A program made the translations under genes and the position numbers. The notes beneath the pieces are model-generated. The model saw only the letters and a program-made list of their open reading frames with translations, was not told where the DNA came from and searched no databases. From Ashinkailepas kermadecensis (lineage: Eukaryota > Arthropoda > Thecostraca > Neolepadidae): a stretch of 64,000 nucleotides of DNA. Location: NCBI GenBank assembly GCA_034440615.1, contig JAOTOM010005148.1, positions 596,001 through 660,000 of the forward strand. The letters are read 5' to 3'. Positions 36,068-46,480 of this stretch are shown here, one piece after another. The first letter of the stretch is position 1. Every line of letters begins with the position of its first letter.

Positions 36068-36174
36068 CTGCCGTTGGGCTCCATGTCGGCGGAGACTGGT
36101 GAAGGTTGGCTGGAGGCGGAGACGGGCGCCGGCCGGCTGGAGACAGCCATGTCAGCGCTGGGCAGCTCAGTGAT
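36068..36174 (-). CDS. shroom: probable short Shroom exon
   Basis: This 107-base exon (35 codons, then 2 bases) has a strong acceptor TGTGCTTTCAG|ATC and the donor GGCAG|GTGAGT. It encodes ITELPSADMAVSSRPAPVSA, continuing Ser/Pro-rich to MEPNG. The exon starts in phase 0 and ends in phase 2, exactly what is needed to bridge the phase-0 donor of 50203-52438 and the phase-2 acceptor of 28956-29471. It has no domain of its own. I chose it for the quality of both splice sites and the phase fit; a second exon with phase 0-0 or 2-2 could still be missing from this part of the transcript. Confidence 0.7.
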
Positions 36175-36548
36175 CTGAAAGCACAGCAGAACAGCGTGGT
36201 GGTCAAAACCTCCCAACATCAGACGAACCATATGCCCAGATTTGTGGTCGAACGTCGGGCGAAACAAGAGCTTTGATCAAGCCCGGCGCCTGCGACACGG
36301 CGGCAAGGGCGTAAGCTTTAGTTCACACGTTGCTCAACAGAGGGCACTGTCGTCATATACCGACCAACTACCAACAACAGATAGTTCCAAAACAAACATC
36401 GCTACTGGAATTATATTTTCGTCTCCAGGAGAGCGGATATTGCATGTACTTGGCTAACTGATGCATGTTGGAAAGTTAGCAGTCATATTTCACATTAACG
36501 TCCCACCTATGCCAACCCTATATCCCGGGACGTAGGGACTGCTCACAA

Positions 36549-36584
36549 GTTGGTGGTGGTGGTGGTGGGAAGGGGGGGGGGGGG
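36549..36584. repeat. GGT repeat and poly-G run
   Basis: Six GGT units are followed by a G-rich tract with a run of about 14 G. Simple sequence in an intron. Confidence 0.85.
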
Positions 36585-37095
36585 GACATTTTTAAGTCAA
36601 TTATTTCCATAGGATCAATGCTGCACTCGCTCAAAGTTTGGAGGGACCGCTACCCCCTCCCCCTGATTCCTACACGGCTCAGTGCTGATAGGACTCACTG
36701 CAAACACCACATCGTCGGCTAAACAGACCATCTGCCATTGTTTTCATCCTGCTCGATGCAGTGCAGCCGCGGTGGTGACAGCGAGTGGGCACAGACAGGG
36801 GCGCAGGCGAGGGGCACCACCGTAGATGTGGTGTCGCGGGCAGAGGCAAACGTCGATGGGCAGGTCTAAGTGTCATCTCATCGGAGGGACTTCAGCCATG
36901 CCAATTTCCGCCAGAGTCACGCGCCGATAGTTTTGTATTCAAACATTATATCCTATTGACCAGGCCATTCGATGTATTCTGAAGTTGATACACACCGCGT
37001 TCTTGAAAGCTCTGTCTGCGGCGACAGAAGTGAAGGTGCATTCGGCAGAGGCGAAGGTGCGACATTCAGAGGAAAGTTTGTAGCTCATGGAGGTG

Positions 37096-37179
37096 ATTGA
37101 TTGCTTAATTTATTATTTGGGTTTAGGGGCAACTGCTACTGGCTATGTAGCGCCCATGTCTCCTTTTTCACATTACTCT
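37096..37179 (-). mobile_element. truncated retroelement 3' end, copy 2
   Basis: On the minus strand it contains GGGCGCTACATAGCCAGTAG, CAGTTGCCCCTAAACCCAAA and a short CAAT-type tail. The 11-base direct repeat TCATGGAGGTG at 37085-37095 and 37180-37190 flanks it. It extends about 28 bases further 5' than copy 1. Confidence 0.8.
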
Positions 37180-37190
37180 TCATGGAGGTG

Positions 37191-37790
37191 TAGTAAGATA
37201 AGGGAATGGGTGCGAGCTTTACCGATAGAGGCGTGCCTTTTATCGATCAGGTACAACTTGTATGTTGAGGCGTGGCATTGGTGTGAAGTGAACTTAGAGA
37301 TAGTGGCGTGTAGCCTATGGGCTCGGCCTACGACCTACGGCCTACCATGGCTAAACGCAATGCGCCCAACGTGGAGCGATGAAGTATGAGCAGAACAAAT
37401 AATATACTGAGATGGTGTGATCCGTGAAGGCGCGATGTGGCCGACTGAAGCGTGAATCCGACCAACATACGTGGTGATCTCGCTCAACAGAGGTGATGGA
37501 TGATCGCTAAAGGTCACGGGTCGGACATGACATTGGAGGTCGCGATAAATGAACACCCCCAACTGATACCTGGTGCCCCCCGCACCGTGCCAATATCCTG
37601 CCATTGTTCCTGGCTGCCCGGAGCCGTAGGGAGACCCGAACTTCGGCTAACGTCCCGCTCCAAACGACCGCCAAATTAACCGACCGCCAAATCGCCGGGA
37701 GACCCTAATGCCACCCGCTCGGCAAAAAGGTAATGCGCCGCACCCCCAGGAATCAATTTGGCGCGGCCAGGCCGGCAGGTCCACCGACTA
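37191..37790. other. intronic sequence, no feature seen
   Basis: Mixed composition, no supported gene. Confidence 0.4.
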
Positions 37791-38800
37791 GGCGGTAATT
37801 CTGTAATAAGCATCGGCGTCACTGGGCCGTGGCTTTATTAATGATGGCGGATAGGTCGCATTAGCCTCGGCGGCAAACGGCACGGCCGCCAACACCGCGC
37901 CGGTGATGAATGCTGTGCACTTCCGCGCCGCGTTCGTGAGGGGTGCGTCTTCGGCCCGGTTGTTTACCGAGCAGCCGGCAAGGGCCTTCGCAGCAGCCTT
38001 CGCCAGGTGATCCATCACAAGCGCTTTTCTCGGCCTGCCGGCTGTGCGGTCCCGCGCCGCCAGATTGAAACCCAACGTATGCCCGGAATAATGGCCGCTG
38101 TCCAGCTGCGGTGTCCCACCTTCGGTCGTGGAGAATGGGCGCCTTGTCACGTGCCGTGGCCGGGGGCGGTGCGAAGCGGGTCCGACCACCGCACCGCCCC
38201 ACGAAGACCGGCCGTAAATTGAGACGCCGCAGACGGCCGCGCGTCGCCGAGAATCAGTCAGGAAAGCGGAAAATCGCTCGCGCTCTTTGCGGCGACACAA
38301 AAACGACGCGGCCCGCCGGTCGCACGCGCGGTCCGCCCGGACTCGGCGGATCGATAGCGAATCGAGATTACTGGATCAGCGCACACGGCCGCGCTCGTCC
38401 TTCACCGACTGGTGAGCGCTGGGTCGGCTCGTCTCCACTACCAGCCCGGTTAGCCCGGTAGCCCAACACACGTGCCGCCACAGACAATAACAGCGTACGT
38501 CCGGCAGCGGCGCCGTGTTCGCCTACTTCAGAACACAAAGCGGCTGCCTTGAGTCGCTCAGCGGAACGCCCCCACCTGTCTGCCGCTAACGTTTCAAACA
38601 GAAGGCGGCGCCTGCGATACGCCGTCCGGGCGACTCCTCGGACGGGACCGGCCCTTCTGGCAGAGACGGAAATGTGGGGTCGCACGCCAGTCCGGCGCCG
38701 CTCGGCGTGACGGCGTGACGTCACGTCATGACGTCACCCGGCAGAGCCGTCTGGGTGCCGGCGTGACAACGGTCGAGGTGATGGCGGCGGCGCGAGCTGC
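37790..38800. promoter_or_regulatory. CpG-rich island with two CRE palindromes
   Basis: A CpG-dense stretch ending in a pair of TGACGTCA palindromes at 38716-38723 and 38729-38736, five bases apart. Such sites bind CREB/ATF-type factors in animals. Open frames here are composition-driven. It may be an intronic enhancer or promoter. Confidence 0.35.
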
Positions 38801-38819
38801 CAGTTTGGAGGAGTACTGG

Positions 38820-39507
38820 TCGTGGTGGTGAAAACACTTCTACAGAGGGGCCGGTCTGCCCTATCGATAGCAGCGGTTGCGGACCCCCCCCCCCCCCCTT
38901 CGTGCGAGGTGGCAGCGCGTCGATACCATCAGCAGCGGCTACGGACCCCCTCGTGTGAGGTGGCAGCATATCGATACCATCAGCGGCGGCGGCCGCGCCA
39001 AAAATACTGACATTGCGCAAGTCCGCAGACGATGGCGGCGGCGCTGGCCGTGGGAGGAGCGGGTGGAGACAACGCCTGGGGAGTCTCACTTCAATACTCG
39101 GCACAAGGGGGAACAGTAGACGTTGTCCTGGCTGAAGCAAATACTGCGGAGCTCAGAGCTGGAGTGAACAGCTTTGTGCTATTTTATCCAGAACATTATC
39201 TTACCGGAACATCATGTCCGTCCGATCGCTCTAATTAGGTTCAATGGTTCACTTTGCAAGGCGAACTTCCTGCTCGTCATTAAAAATGTATATGCCTGTG
39301 AGCTCTTAATCAGTATTTTCATTCCAGCAGTGGTACACTGTAGAGCCGCCTCTAACATGTTAGCTGGATAGGGGCGTGCACTTCGTCCCTTCATTACTCA
39401 TGGCTGCCCCCTCCCCCGAGTCAGTAATCATTCCCCTTTGCTTTAACATTATTGGTGGGGAACTGGTTAGCTCTGACGGCGGTTCCCCAACGACCAATGG
39501 TCGCCTG
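38820..39507. other. intronic sequence with short direct repeats
   Basis: CGTGTGAGGTGGCAGCATAT and a near copy lie close together near 38900-38970, next to a C-run. The rest has no recognised feature. Confidence 0.4.
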
Positions 39508-39523
39508 CCAGTCAAAATTAGTT

Positions 39524-39683
39524 GGGTTGGTTATTGGTTTTTACGACACGTCGACCGTTGAGTCATATAGCGTCGCCAATCTCTCACGCCGATTGGTCGC
39601 GGGCGAAGAGTAGCGACAGGTGAGATTCGAACCCACAATCTTTCGATTGTGAGACGAGCATCTTACCCCTAGACCAATCGTCC
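39524..39683 (-). mobile_element. tRNA-Val-like SINE, copy 2
   Basis: The minus strand reads GGGGACGATTGGTCTAGGGG (box A inside), then box B GGGTTCGAATCTC, the shared body and a tail of AACCAA type. It is flanked by the 16-base direct repeat CCAGTCAAAATTAGTT at 39508-39523 and 39684-39699. The long perfect duplication suggests a young insertion. Confidence 0.95.
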
Positions 39684-39699
39684 CCAGTCAAAATTAGTT

Positions 39700-40480
39700 T
39701 GTTGAGGCTCTGATACACTGCATAGTCAAAGAAGAAACCGTTCACTACATCTCGGAACCACGGATTTGTTTTGGCCCAGTTGCTTCTCCTAATGCCATTA
39801 TTTCAAAACTGGTATTGGAATTAGATACCCGATATCATCACGTTTAACAAGGATTTTCCAGTATTACAAAGAAAATGAAAATGTATTCTCCGTATGCGAC
39901 AGCCTGAGAAGCATTCTCCCCATATCCAGTACACCAAAATACAAATCCACTCGCTCCCTCTCGCTACAGGATCAGACGGTGCATTCCGGCCAGAACTGTC
40001 GGAAAATACACTGGGTGTCTCAATGGGGACTGGAACAAAGAAAGACAGCACAGCGTCCGACCTCCGACTGCTGCATCAGCCGGGTAGTGGGTGAAGATGC
40101 AGGGCGATAATTAGTTTTCGGGATCTAATGGAGTTTCCGCCAGAAAGTTGTGCACATTTAGCACTCATGCCCTTCATTTTACTACGTGAGAGTTTGGTGG
40201 AAGGTATTGCAGCGGTGAATACATGGTCCAAAATCCGATCGCTCCCAGGTAACAGGCATGTCCAGAATGAATTAATTTCGACTGGCCTCGACTGGTACGT
40301 CCTCATATGTCAAGCTTTGTGTCGGAATTCCATAGCACAAAAACTCGTCCCTGCAGCATGTTTGACGTGAATAATACTTGTCACAGCACTTGAAGGGGGA
40401 GAAAGAGCAGAACAATGGATCCGAACTCAGGACGAAACCAAGGATAATGATACCGCATGGTACCTAGTGATAGTGCAGTC
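39700..40480. other. AT-richer intronic sequence, no supported gene
   Basis: A plus-strand frame of about 104 codons without a start codon runs from about 39790 to 40100. It has no splice or family support and is noted among rejected items. Confidence 0.4.
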
Positions 40481-40481
40481 C

Positions 40482-40640
40482 ATCTAGCGTCGTTGTTTGT
40501 GGCTTCGCGACGCACTAAACAGTCAAGGCCATCTGGTGTCGCCTGTCTCTTACCCGGGCAGAAAGGACGGACGGCGCCGGGAATCGAACCCCGTTTTTTG
40601 ACTACCTAGACGCTCAGCTTAGCCACCGGGCTACCCGGGA
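40482..40640 (-). mobile_element. second tRNA-derived SINE family
   Basis: On the minus strand a perfect box A TGGCTAAGCTG (40625-40615) and box B GGTTCGATTCC (40590-40580) are spaced as in a tRNA gene. They are followed by a non-tRNA body with GCGACACCAGATGGCC and a tail with CGACGCTAGATGG. The tail word CGACGCTANATG is shared with the Val-like SINE. No target-site duplication was identified with certainty. Confidence 0.7.
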
Positions 40641-41720
40641 GCGTGGGACCGCACGCGACATGCTGGATGGCAGCAAAAGTGCGACGCCGGGGGTCCGGAC
40701 CGGCACCGGGTGAAGATGGCCGCCGACAGTCGACGAGGTGTGCCGGAGAGGCCGGCTGGTGGCGGCTTTCAGTGAACCGACTGAGAGCCATCCGCATCAC
40801 GCGTGGCCATAGTGGGTCAGTCCAGTCACGACTCACTGCGGCGCGGGCGGCAGGCGGCGGCAGGCGGCGGCCGGCCGCGCGCCCGTGCATCAGCGCGCGC
40901 ATTCCGGCGCGCCTGCAACAGCGGCGACGGTCACGGCGCACCGCCCCCCGCCGACAGACGCACGCCCAGCGCGCCACATTCGCCCGGCTGCACCACATCT
41001 TCATGGCGTCGCGCTGCGGGGCGGCCGACCGGTTCCGGTGTGCGCCAGGACAAAGGAAGTGTTTGGACGCCGAGATGGAGCGGCCGAGCCCGCAGGGGGC
41101 GGTACATCCGGGACGGTGTGGTGCGGCGAGGATTCAATTAAGCATACACGGGTGGGCAGGCCGAGTGCAGCGCCGCTCACCTGCTGCGGCGGTCAGAAAG
41201 TTGCGCATAAACTCAACAGGACATCACAACACCCCATCTAATCCAGCCCACCCCGGCGGCCGAAACCGTTCAACACCGACAAACGGATTCAAGCCCATGA
41301 CAGGAATACAGAGTCCGGTGTAGGTCGAATCCGAATCTCGACGAGGCGGACCGAGTCTGGGAGGGGCGGAATACGAGGCGGGGAGGGGCGGAACACGAGA
41401 CGGAGGAGATGGAATTCCAATTGGAGGATGAGAAAGCGGCGGCGCCGTGGCTCGTGTGTTCTCCTGCAGATCCGCAGCGGCGGCCGGCCGGCCGGCCTTT
41501 GTTGTGCGCCGTGATTTACAGGCAGGCCGAGCCGGAGAAAAGAGGTCGCTTGCGTGTCGACCAGCGGTAACCGCCTGGCTGACCGGGTCAGCGTCGGCGG
41601 GCCGCGGGGCGCCGCATCCACCGCCCCACAACCGTACCCTGCCCGAGACGACAGCCGCCGCCGCGGCCCGCAGCCGGCTGTCGGCATTGGGTGCCGGCAA
41701 CTATGTGCCACACTGGTAAC
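40640..41720. promoter_or_regulatory. CpG-rich intronic island
   Basis: GC-rich with GGCCGGCCGGCCGG runs near 41480. It lies directly beside (right of, but transcriptionally downstream of) the candidate exon at 41768-42043. No motif arrangement is decisive. Confidence 0.25.
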
Positions 41721-41767
41721 TATGGTAACTACACACCGGTAACTATGGCAACTATGTGCCGACCTAC

Positions 41768-42043
41768 GCTCGCACTGAAGTCTGTCCGCAGACCAGTGTG
41801 TCGAACTGGTGTGAGCATGGCTCGATCCAGGTTCTGGCCGCTGAAATCTGACCACGCCATGTACGGCTGAATCCCTCGTTTCTCTGCAATCTCTTCCCGT
41901 CTCTTCTCTCTAACCTCTTCCCTTCTCTTCTCTCTAACCTCTTCCCTTCTCTTCTCTGTAATCTGGTCTTTAATCGCTTCAGGTGTGCTGGAAAGCGACC
42001 TACGTCCACTGCTGTCCATGGTAACGCCACGTACCTTCACCAT
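41768..42043 (-). CDS. candidate alternative first exon or nested-gene exon (KRREEVRE repeat protein)
   Basis: The ATG at 42043-42041 has an in-frame TGA twelve bases upstream, and a second ATG (ACCATGG context) lies eight codons downstream. The frame starts MVKVRGVTMDSSGRRSLSST, has three imperfect eight-residue repeats (EKRREEVR, encoded by a 24-bp tandem repeat), and ends SASLike at a donor AGC|GTAGGT in phase 0 after 92 codons. Without splicing it would end 12 codons later. Phase 0 matches the acceptor of shroom exon 36068-36174, so it could begin a shorter Shroom isoform; it could equally be an unrelated nested exon. The charged repeats suggest a helical stretch. I do not recognise a family. 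Confidence 0.35.
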
Positions 42044-42133
42044 GGACCTATTTCACTGAGCAGCGCAGAGTCGGTCTGGCGGCAGTCCGCAGTGAGCCTG
42101 GACTCTATTCCCGAGTCGGTGAGACGGTCGGCG

Positions 42134-42281
42134 GCGCAGGTGAGCGCTTCGTTCCCTCATCATGCCACTCGGCCAGGCAATGGGCTGCCGCGCGCTCCGC
42201 ACGGTGAGCGCAGGTGAGCGCTTCGTTCCCTCATCATGCCACTCGGCCAGGCAATGGGCTGCCGCGCGCTCCGCACGGTCG
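42134..42281. repeat. direct duplication of about 74 bp
   Basis: GCGCAGGTGAGCGCTTCGTT through GCCGCGCGCTCCGCACGGT occurs twice in tandem, almost identical. This suggests a recent tandem duplication. Confidence 0.9.
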
Positions 42282-42464
42282 CCCACTGGAACACTGGCGG
42301 TGGTGGCGACCGCCAAGACGCGCTCAGTGATGCCTCGTCGTAACCGCAACACACGTGCCCGTCTCGCGCACCACGTGCTGGTTCGACCGCACGCAACCGG
42401 AAATTCGTCTCGGCGGTGTCGTAGATGGCAGCACCGGCGCCAGAACGTGAATGACAGCACCCGG

Positions 42465-42616
42465 GCTGGAGATCTCCCACGAAGACAGGGATGACTAATT
42501 CCGTATTTTCAAGACATATCAAATTGAATAGGGAAGATGAAAAATAGCATTTGTAGGGTACCAAACCAGGGGTCCTGACCCCTAACCCACTCGGAATCGC
42601 CAGCCATGAACAGCAC
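42465..42616 (+). repeat. interspersed repeat, copy 2 (family unknown)
   Basis: It shares ordered blocks with 9003-9170: GCTGGAGATCTCCCACGAAG at the left, ACCAAACCAGGGGTCCTGAC in the middle and CCAGCCATGA at the right. Confidence 0.6.
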
Positions 42617-42830
42617 GATAGTTATTTTTTTTTACCGAGCCAGAATTAGATCAGTATGTGTCTGCATATTTGAGAATCGCATGCACTTGGAGAATAATCG
42701 TGCGAATTTCACGAACGTGTCGGATATAGTTTTTCTCAGCAAATGCCTTCGCAAAATAAAATTGTTACCTTGCAAGTGACTAACGCATGATCAAACAATT
42801 ATACAGATCCAGTCGACCCTCACAAAACGG
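42617..42830. other. AT-rich intronic sequence, no feature seen
   Basis: No coding or repeat signal. Confidence 0.4.
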
Positions 42831-43490
42831 CCGCACTTCCGGGACAGCCGCCCCGTGACGTCACGTGCGCCCTCGCCACAGCAGGGCCGCTCCCACCCGG
42901 TCCGAGCAGGACCCGCCTGCACACCGGCGCCGGTGTCGACGTCCGCCCATCCGTCCCGGACACGGGCGCGGGCCGGGAGGAGCGGAGTCGGAGCCCGTCT
43001 GCACCCAGCCCACGACCGGTCGAGCTTCTGCAGTCAGCAGCAGTGACGTCACGACCAGCGGCGGCCGGCACCGTGCATCAAGACATTCGTGACGAGTGTA
43101 CAGGCGCGCCGCGTCGTTTAGCGCCGTCGTAAAGGCGGCGGCCGCCGGGGTCGCGCCAGGTCACGCCGGGACGCCGTCAGGTCATTGATACCGAGACGGC
43201 CGGGCGGAGCAGGCCGAGATATTAACGCCTGTTATCGTCGCCAGTCGCTCCGACACAGGGCGCCCGGCCGCCGGTCACGACTCGCCGGGCAGAGCGCAGC
43301 TGGCACGGCAGGCAGCGCGCCACTCTGCCGACGGCCGGGCACTTGGCCGCGTCACGTGTCACCTCTCCGGCGGAAGGCCGAGGCCCCGACCGACGACCGA
43401 CGGCCGACGCCACGGAGACGGCAGCAGACAGGTGAAAAGCTGGCTGGCTGCTGATTGGACCACGGTACCACGCGCCGTCCAATCAGCAGA
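42830..43490. promoter_or_regulatory. CpG-rich island with CRE sites and a facing pair of CCAAT boxes
   Basis: TGACGTCA is present at 42856-42863 and 43044-43051. At the right edge a 13-base inverted repeat, CTGCTGATTGGAC (43448-43460) and GTCCAATCAGCAG (43477-43489), carries two CCAAT boxes facing each other 16 bases apart. NF-Y is the family that binds CCAAT. This could be a promoter or enhancer of an alternative transcript. Confidence 0.4.
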
Positions 43491-44710
43491 TGAGGGAGAA
43501 AGAGGCTTACCGGAGGAGGCTTAGAAACTGGAGACGGGATGTGAAGAAACACACACCAAGCTGAAGATATGGGCGCACGGATGAATACGTTTAAAGAGCG
43601 TAGGCAGGTTTGAAAACCTAATCCAAGGGAAACACCGTTAACAAGTTGATTGCTTTGATCAACACCAAGTGCACTCACGTGTACATTCTCCTTAGGCATG
43701 TTGCAGAATTGAATAAACAACTTGGATATTTGCGGTTTTTGCTCATTCTTTATACTGTTGGTATCTTACTGAGAAACAAATGCACTAAGTTAACAAACAC
43801 AAAACAACGTGACCCAGAAGCGTAGAAATTCCAGCTGTGCTCTTCACCTATTTTGAAATTTTAATAAGCAGCTAATTGGCATGCTAAATTCAACTACGTC
43901 GTAATCTGCATATACGTCCTCGCATACATTTCACTAATTATATGAATATTATAGTGCAATAACTCGGCATTTTGGTATTGGCTTATAGCTGAATTGTGTC
44001 TAGTATTGATCTGAAGAGCCAGATTAGGGAGTGCCGCGGCTACAAGTGTAAAATAAAATTGCATTGGGATGTCGTGGGCTTATACCAGGTGTCACAGATC
44101 AGAAAAAGACTCGACATCAGCAGCGGACAGCCGCGCCACACCCGTTTGTCTGACAGTTTAACAAGGACTGGGCCGACACGCTCTGACAGAGAATCGAGAT
44201 GCTAGTGACTTTTTTGTTGCTATCAGTGACGTTCGTCATCCGCCAAGGTAGGGTAAGTATTAGTGAGTTAATTAGTGGGTAATTAGTGGCGCATTACTTT
44301 ATCCGGCTATATGGTATTCGGTTATTTTTCAACAATTGAAATCGAAGGGAGGTCGAAATAAAGAAGGAATACAGGAAACACGGCTACACTACTACATGCA
44401 CATTCACACACAGGTCGTACGCGCATTTATGAGGGAACGTTTGGATGGCGGCCAGCTTGTCCCCATCCCGCGCAGACGACGAGCATGGCACCGGGAGTCG
44501 GCAGCCGACTCTACCGGTGGAAATGGGCCATCGCGGTACAAAGAACCGCTAGGTCCTCTTATGACCACCCCAATCGTGTCAACCACACAGCGTTGCCGCG
44601 CGCTTACGCCGAATCGCCGCGGAAGATCGAAATGTCACGCATCGAGTGAGCTCCGAACTTGCGACCCGCCGGTGGCGCCCTGTCGGCTCCTCACGGTACA
44701 GCGCCACACC
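43491..44710. other. AT-richer intronic sequence, no supported gene
   Basis: No array or exon recognised. Frames in the right part (44336 on) look composition-driven. Confidence 0.4.
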
Positions 44711-44720
44711 ATGGTGTGCT

Positions 44721-44770
44721 GGTGGGGGATGGTGGGGGATGGTGGGGGATGGTGGGGGGTGGTGGGGGAT
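44721..44770. repeat. 10-bp tandem repeat GGTGGGGGAT, five copies
   Basis: Five near-perfect consecutive units, one with an A-to-G change. Confidence 0.95.
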
Positions 44771-45019
44771 GCCCGGGACGCGCAGACGGCCGGACTGAGA
44801 GCGGCCAGCAAGACCCGAGGTCCGGCGGCGAGCGTGACGAGCGGCGCCACCTCACAAAGAGGTCGGCCGAGTCCCCGAGCAGCGCGTGACCGGCTCTGGC
44901 CGACTCGTCAGTCGATCGATGGCAAAAACGGCTCGCCGGCATGTCGCGCCGGGTAAAAAGGCCGGCCAGATCATGTGTGGATGTGAATGCACCGCCAGGA
45001 ATGCCGTTAGCGGGCGCCG

Positions 45020-45160
45020 CCATGTCCAGTCTCATCCGAGGCTTCCATGCCTGGGGAGCCATGTCGCATCTGAGGCGCCATGTCCATTCGCATCCGAGGG
45101 CTCCGTGTCTGGGGCGCGATGTCCGCCACATCCGAGAGTTCCGTGCCTGGGAAATCCACG
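45020..45160. repeat. degenerate tandem repeat of about 41 bp
   Basis: Three to four copies of a unit reading, on the minus strand, CCCAGGCAYGGAASCCTCGGATGNGA followed by TGGACATGGCG. This shows the open frame running across it is not coding here. Confidence 0.6.
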
Positions 45161-45290
45161 AAGGAAAACCTCATCGAAGTACGTCTCCACCATCCAGTTG
45201 GACTGGCACAGGTTGACCACGCTCTGCACAAGACGGCCGTCAGCGGGAATGTGCTGACCGCCAGCATACTCCACGCCAATATCAATCACA
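45160..45290 (-). pseudogene. coding-like ORF fragment, unrecognised
   Basis: On the minus strand a frame reads WNVIDIGVEYAGGQHIPADG, then RLVQSVVNLCQSNWMVETYF and DEVFLRGF. The amino-acid balance and moderate GC at third positions look like a genuine coding remnant. It opens after an in-frame TGA near 45308 and runs left into a tandem repeat, with no clear donor. A second short frame just upstream (MADNDMAAWRSFNQYWHVMK...) ends near 45285 in a different frame. This may be a decayed transposon or gene remnant with a frameshift. No family recognised. Confidence 0.25.
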
Positions 45291-45309
45291 TTCCACGAGA
45301 GCACCGCTC

Positions 45310-46062
45310 ACATCATCGATAACGTTGGACGCGCGGCCAACAAACATGCAGACGTCGATAAAACACCGCGCCCTGATCCACTTCATCACATGCCAGTATT
45401 GATTAAAACTACGCCAAGCAGCCATGTCGTTATCGGCCATTAAAAACAAACGAGCCTGGCGCCGAAATCACTAATGGAGCTCCCACGTTTTGAAGTGCGA
45501 GCGAATTTGTGAATAGGGCACGCCGGTCTGTGTCATTTGGCAAGCTGTCAGAGAACCAACAGCCTGGCGGACGACACGTCGACGAAATGCTTGGCCGGCC
45601 GGCGACGCATCGGCCCTGTTGTCTCGCGCCGACTTGTTGGCGGCATGACACACGACCCAGCCACGAGGAATGCCGCCGTGAACGGCGCTCCCAATGTCAC
45701 GGCCCTCAGGAACAGCGAGCCGGGCCGGCGACCGGCTAATTTACGGGAGCCGGCGTGACGGCGGAGACCAGCATTGGCAATTTATTATCCGCAGATGAAT
45801 CGAGCCGCCGGCTGTCGGCCGAGACCGACGAGGCGACTATTCACGCGCCATTGCGCCTCGATTCAGCGACCACGCGGACAGCTTACCGAGGCTTGCCAAA
45901 CAAACACAGGCGCGAGCCGCCCACTGCGTCGAGGCACAGCCGGGCGGGCGGCCCGAGCGCCGGTGTGCGCCGTCGCACGGTCCGCGCACAGTTACTAGTC
46001 ACACTCACGCCCTCTCCGACAGAGCCATCACGACGGTCGGCCGGCCGCCTCACAGTGCCTAC
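45310..46062. other. intronic sequence, no supported gene
   Basis: GC-rich towards the right. No exon was recognised apart from the short frame mentioned for 45160-45290. Confidence 0.35.
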
Positions 46063-46464
46063 CTGTGCCTGTACGAGCGGCGGTCCCTCAAAGTACTCGT
46101 ACACCAGCTCCTCCTCGGTCTGCAGGCCGCGGTCGCGGGTGCGCGCGCGTGCGCCCCAGACGCGGCGGACCAGCCGCAGCGCGCCGAGCCGCAGCGGCCT
46201 GGTCCAGCGCAGCGCGGCCTCGACGGCGGCCGCCTGCACGGCAGCGGCCGCCGCTAGGCCGACGCGCGCCAGCAGCGCCAGTGTCAGCAGCGCGCGTACG
46301 CCGCGTCGCAGCGCGCTCACGGCGGCCGCGCCGTCCAGCAGCCGGACGCGCTCCAGCACGACGGCGAGCGGGTTGAGCCGCGGCCCGTGGCGAGCCACGG
46401 CGCGCTGCAGCTCCGGATAGTACCAGTAGAGTGCCGAGGCGAGCGTCACCGCGGCGGCAGCCAT
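46063..46464 (-). CDS. candidate first exon (134 codons), alternative shroom start or nested gene
   Basis: The ATG at 46464-46462 is preceded by an in-frame TAG 15 bases upstream and by a GC-rich triplet-repeat leader, so it is a plausible first coding exon. It encodes MAAAAVTLASALYWYYPELQ, then basic and hydrophobic stretches, including RRGVRALLTLALLARVGLAA followed by an alanine-rich helix that could span a membrane, and ends RDRGLQTEEELVYEYFEGPP plus LVQAQ at the donor CACAG|GTAGGC. The exon ends in phase 0, matching the acceptor of shroom exon 36068-36174. It may therefore start a shorter Shroom isoform lacking exon 50203-52438, or begin a nested gene on the same strand. I recognise no domain. 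High arginine and alanine content is partly a GC effect, which lowers confidence. Confidence 0.45.
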
Positions 46465-46480
46465 CTCGCCGCCCGCCTAC

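Noticed and set aside
39790..40095. Plus-strand frame of about 104 codons with YYKENENVFSVCDSLRSILP
   Set aside because: The start of it resembles a small helical domain, but there is no start codon, no convincing acceptor and no continuation. It lies in AT-richer DNA where this length is not remarkable. Kept only as a note.
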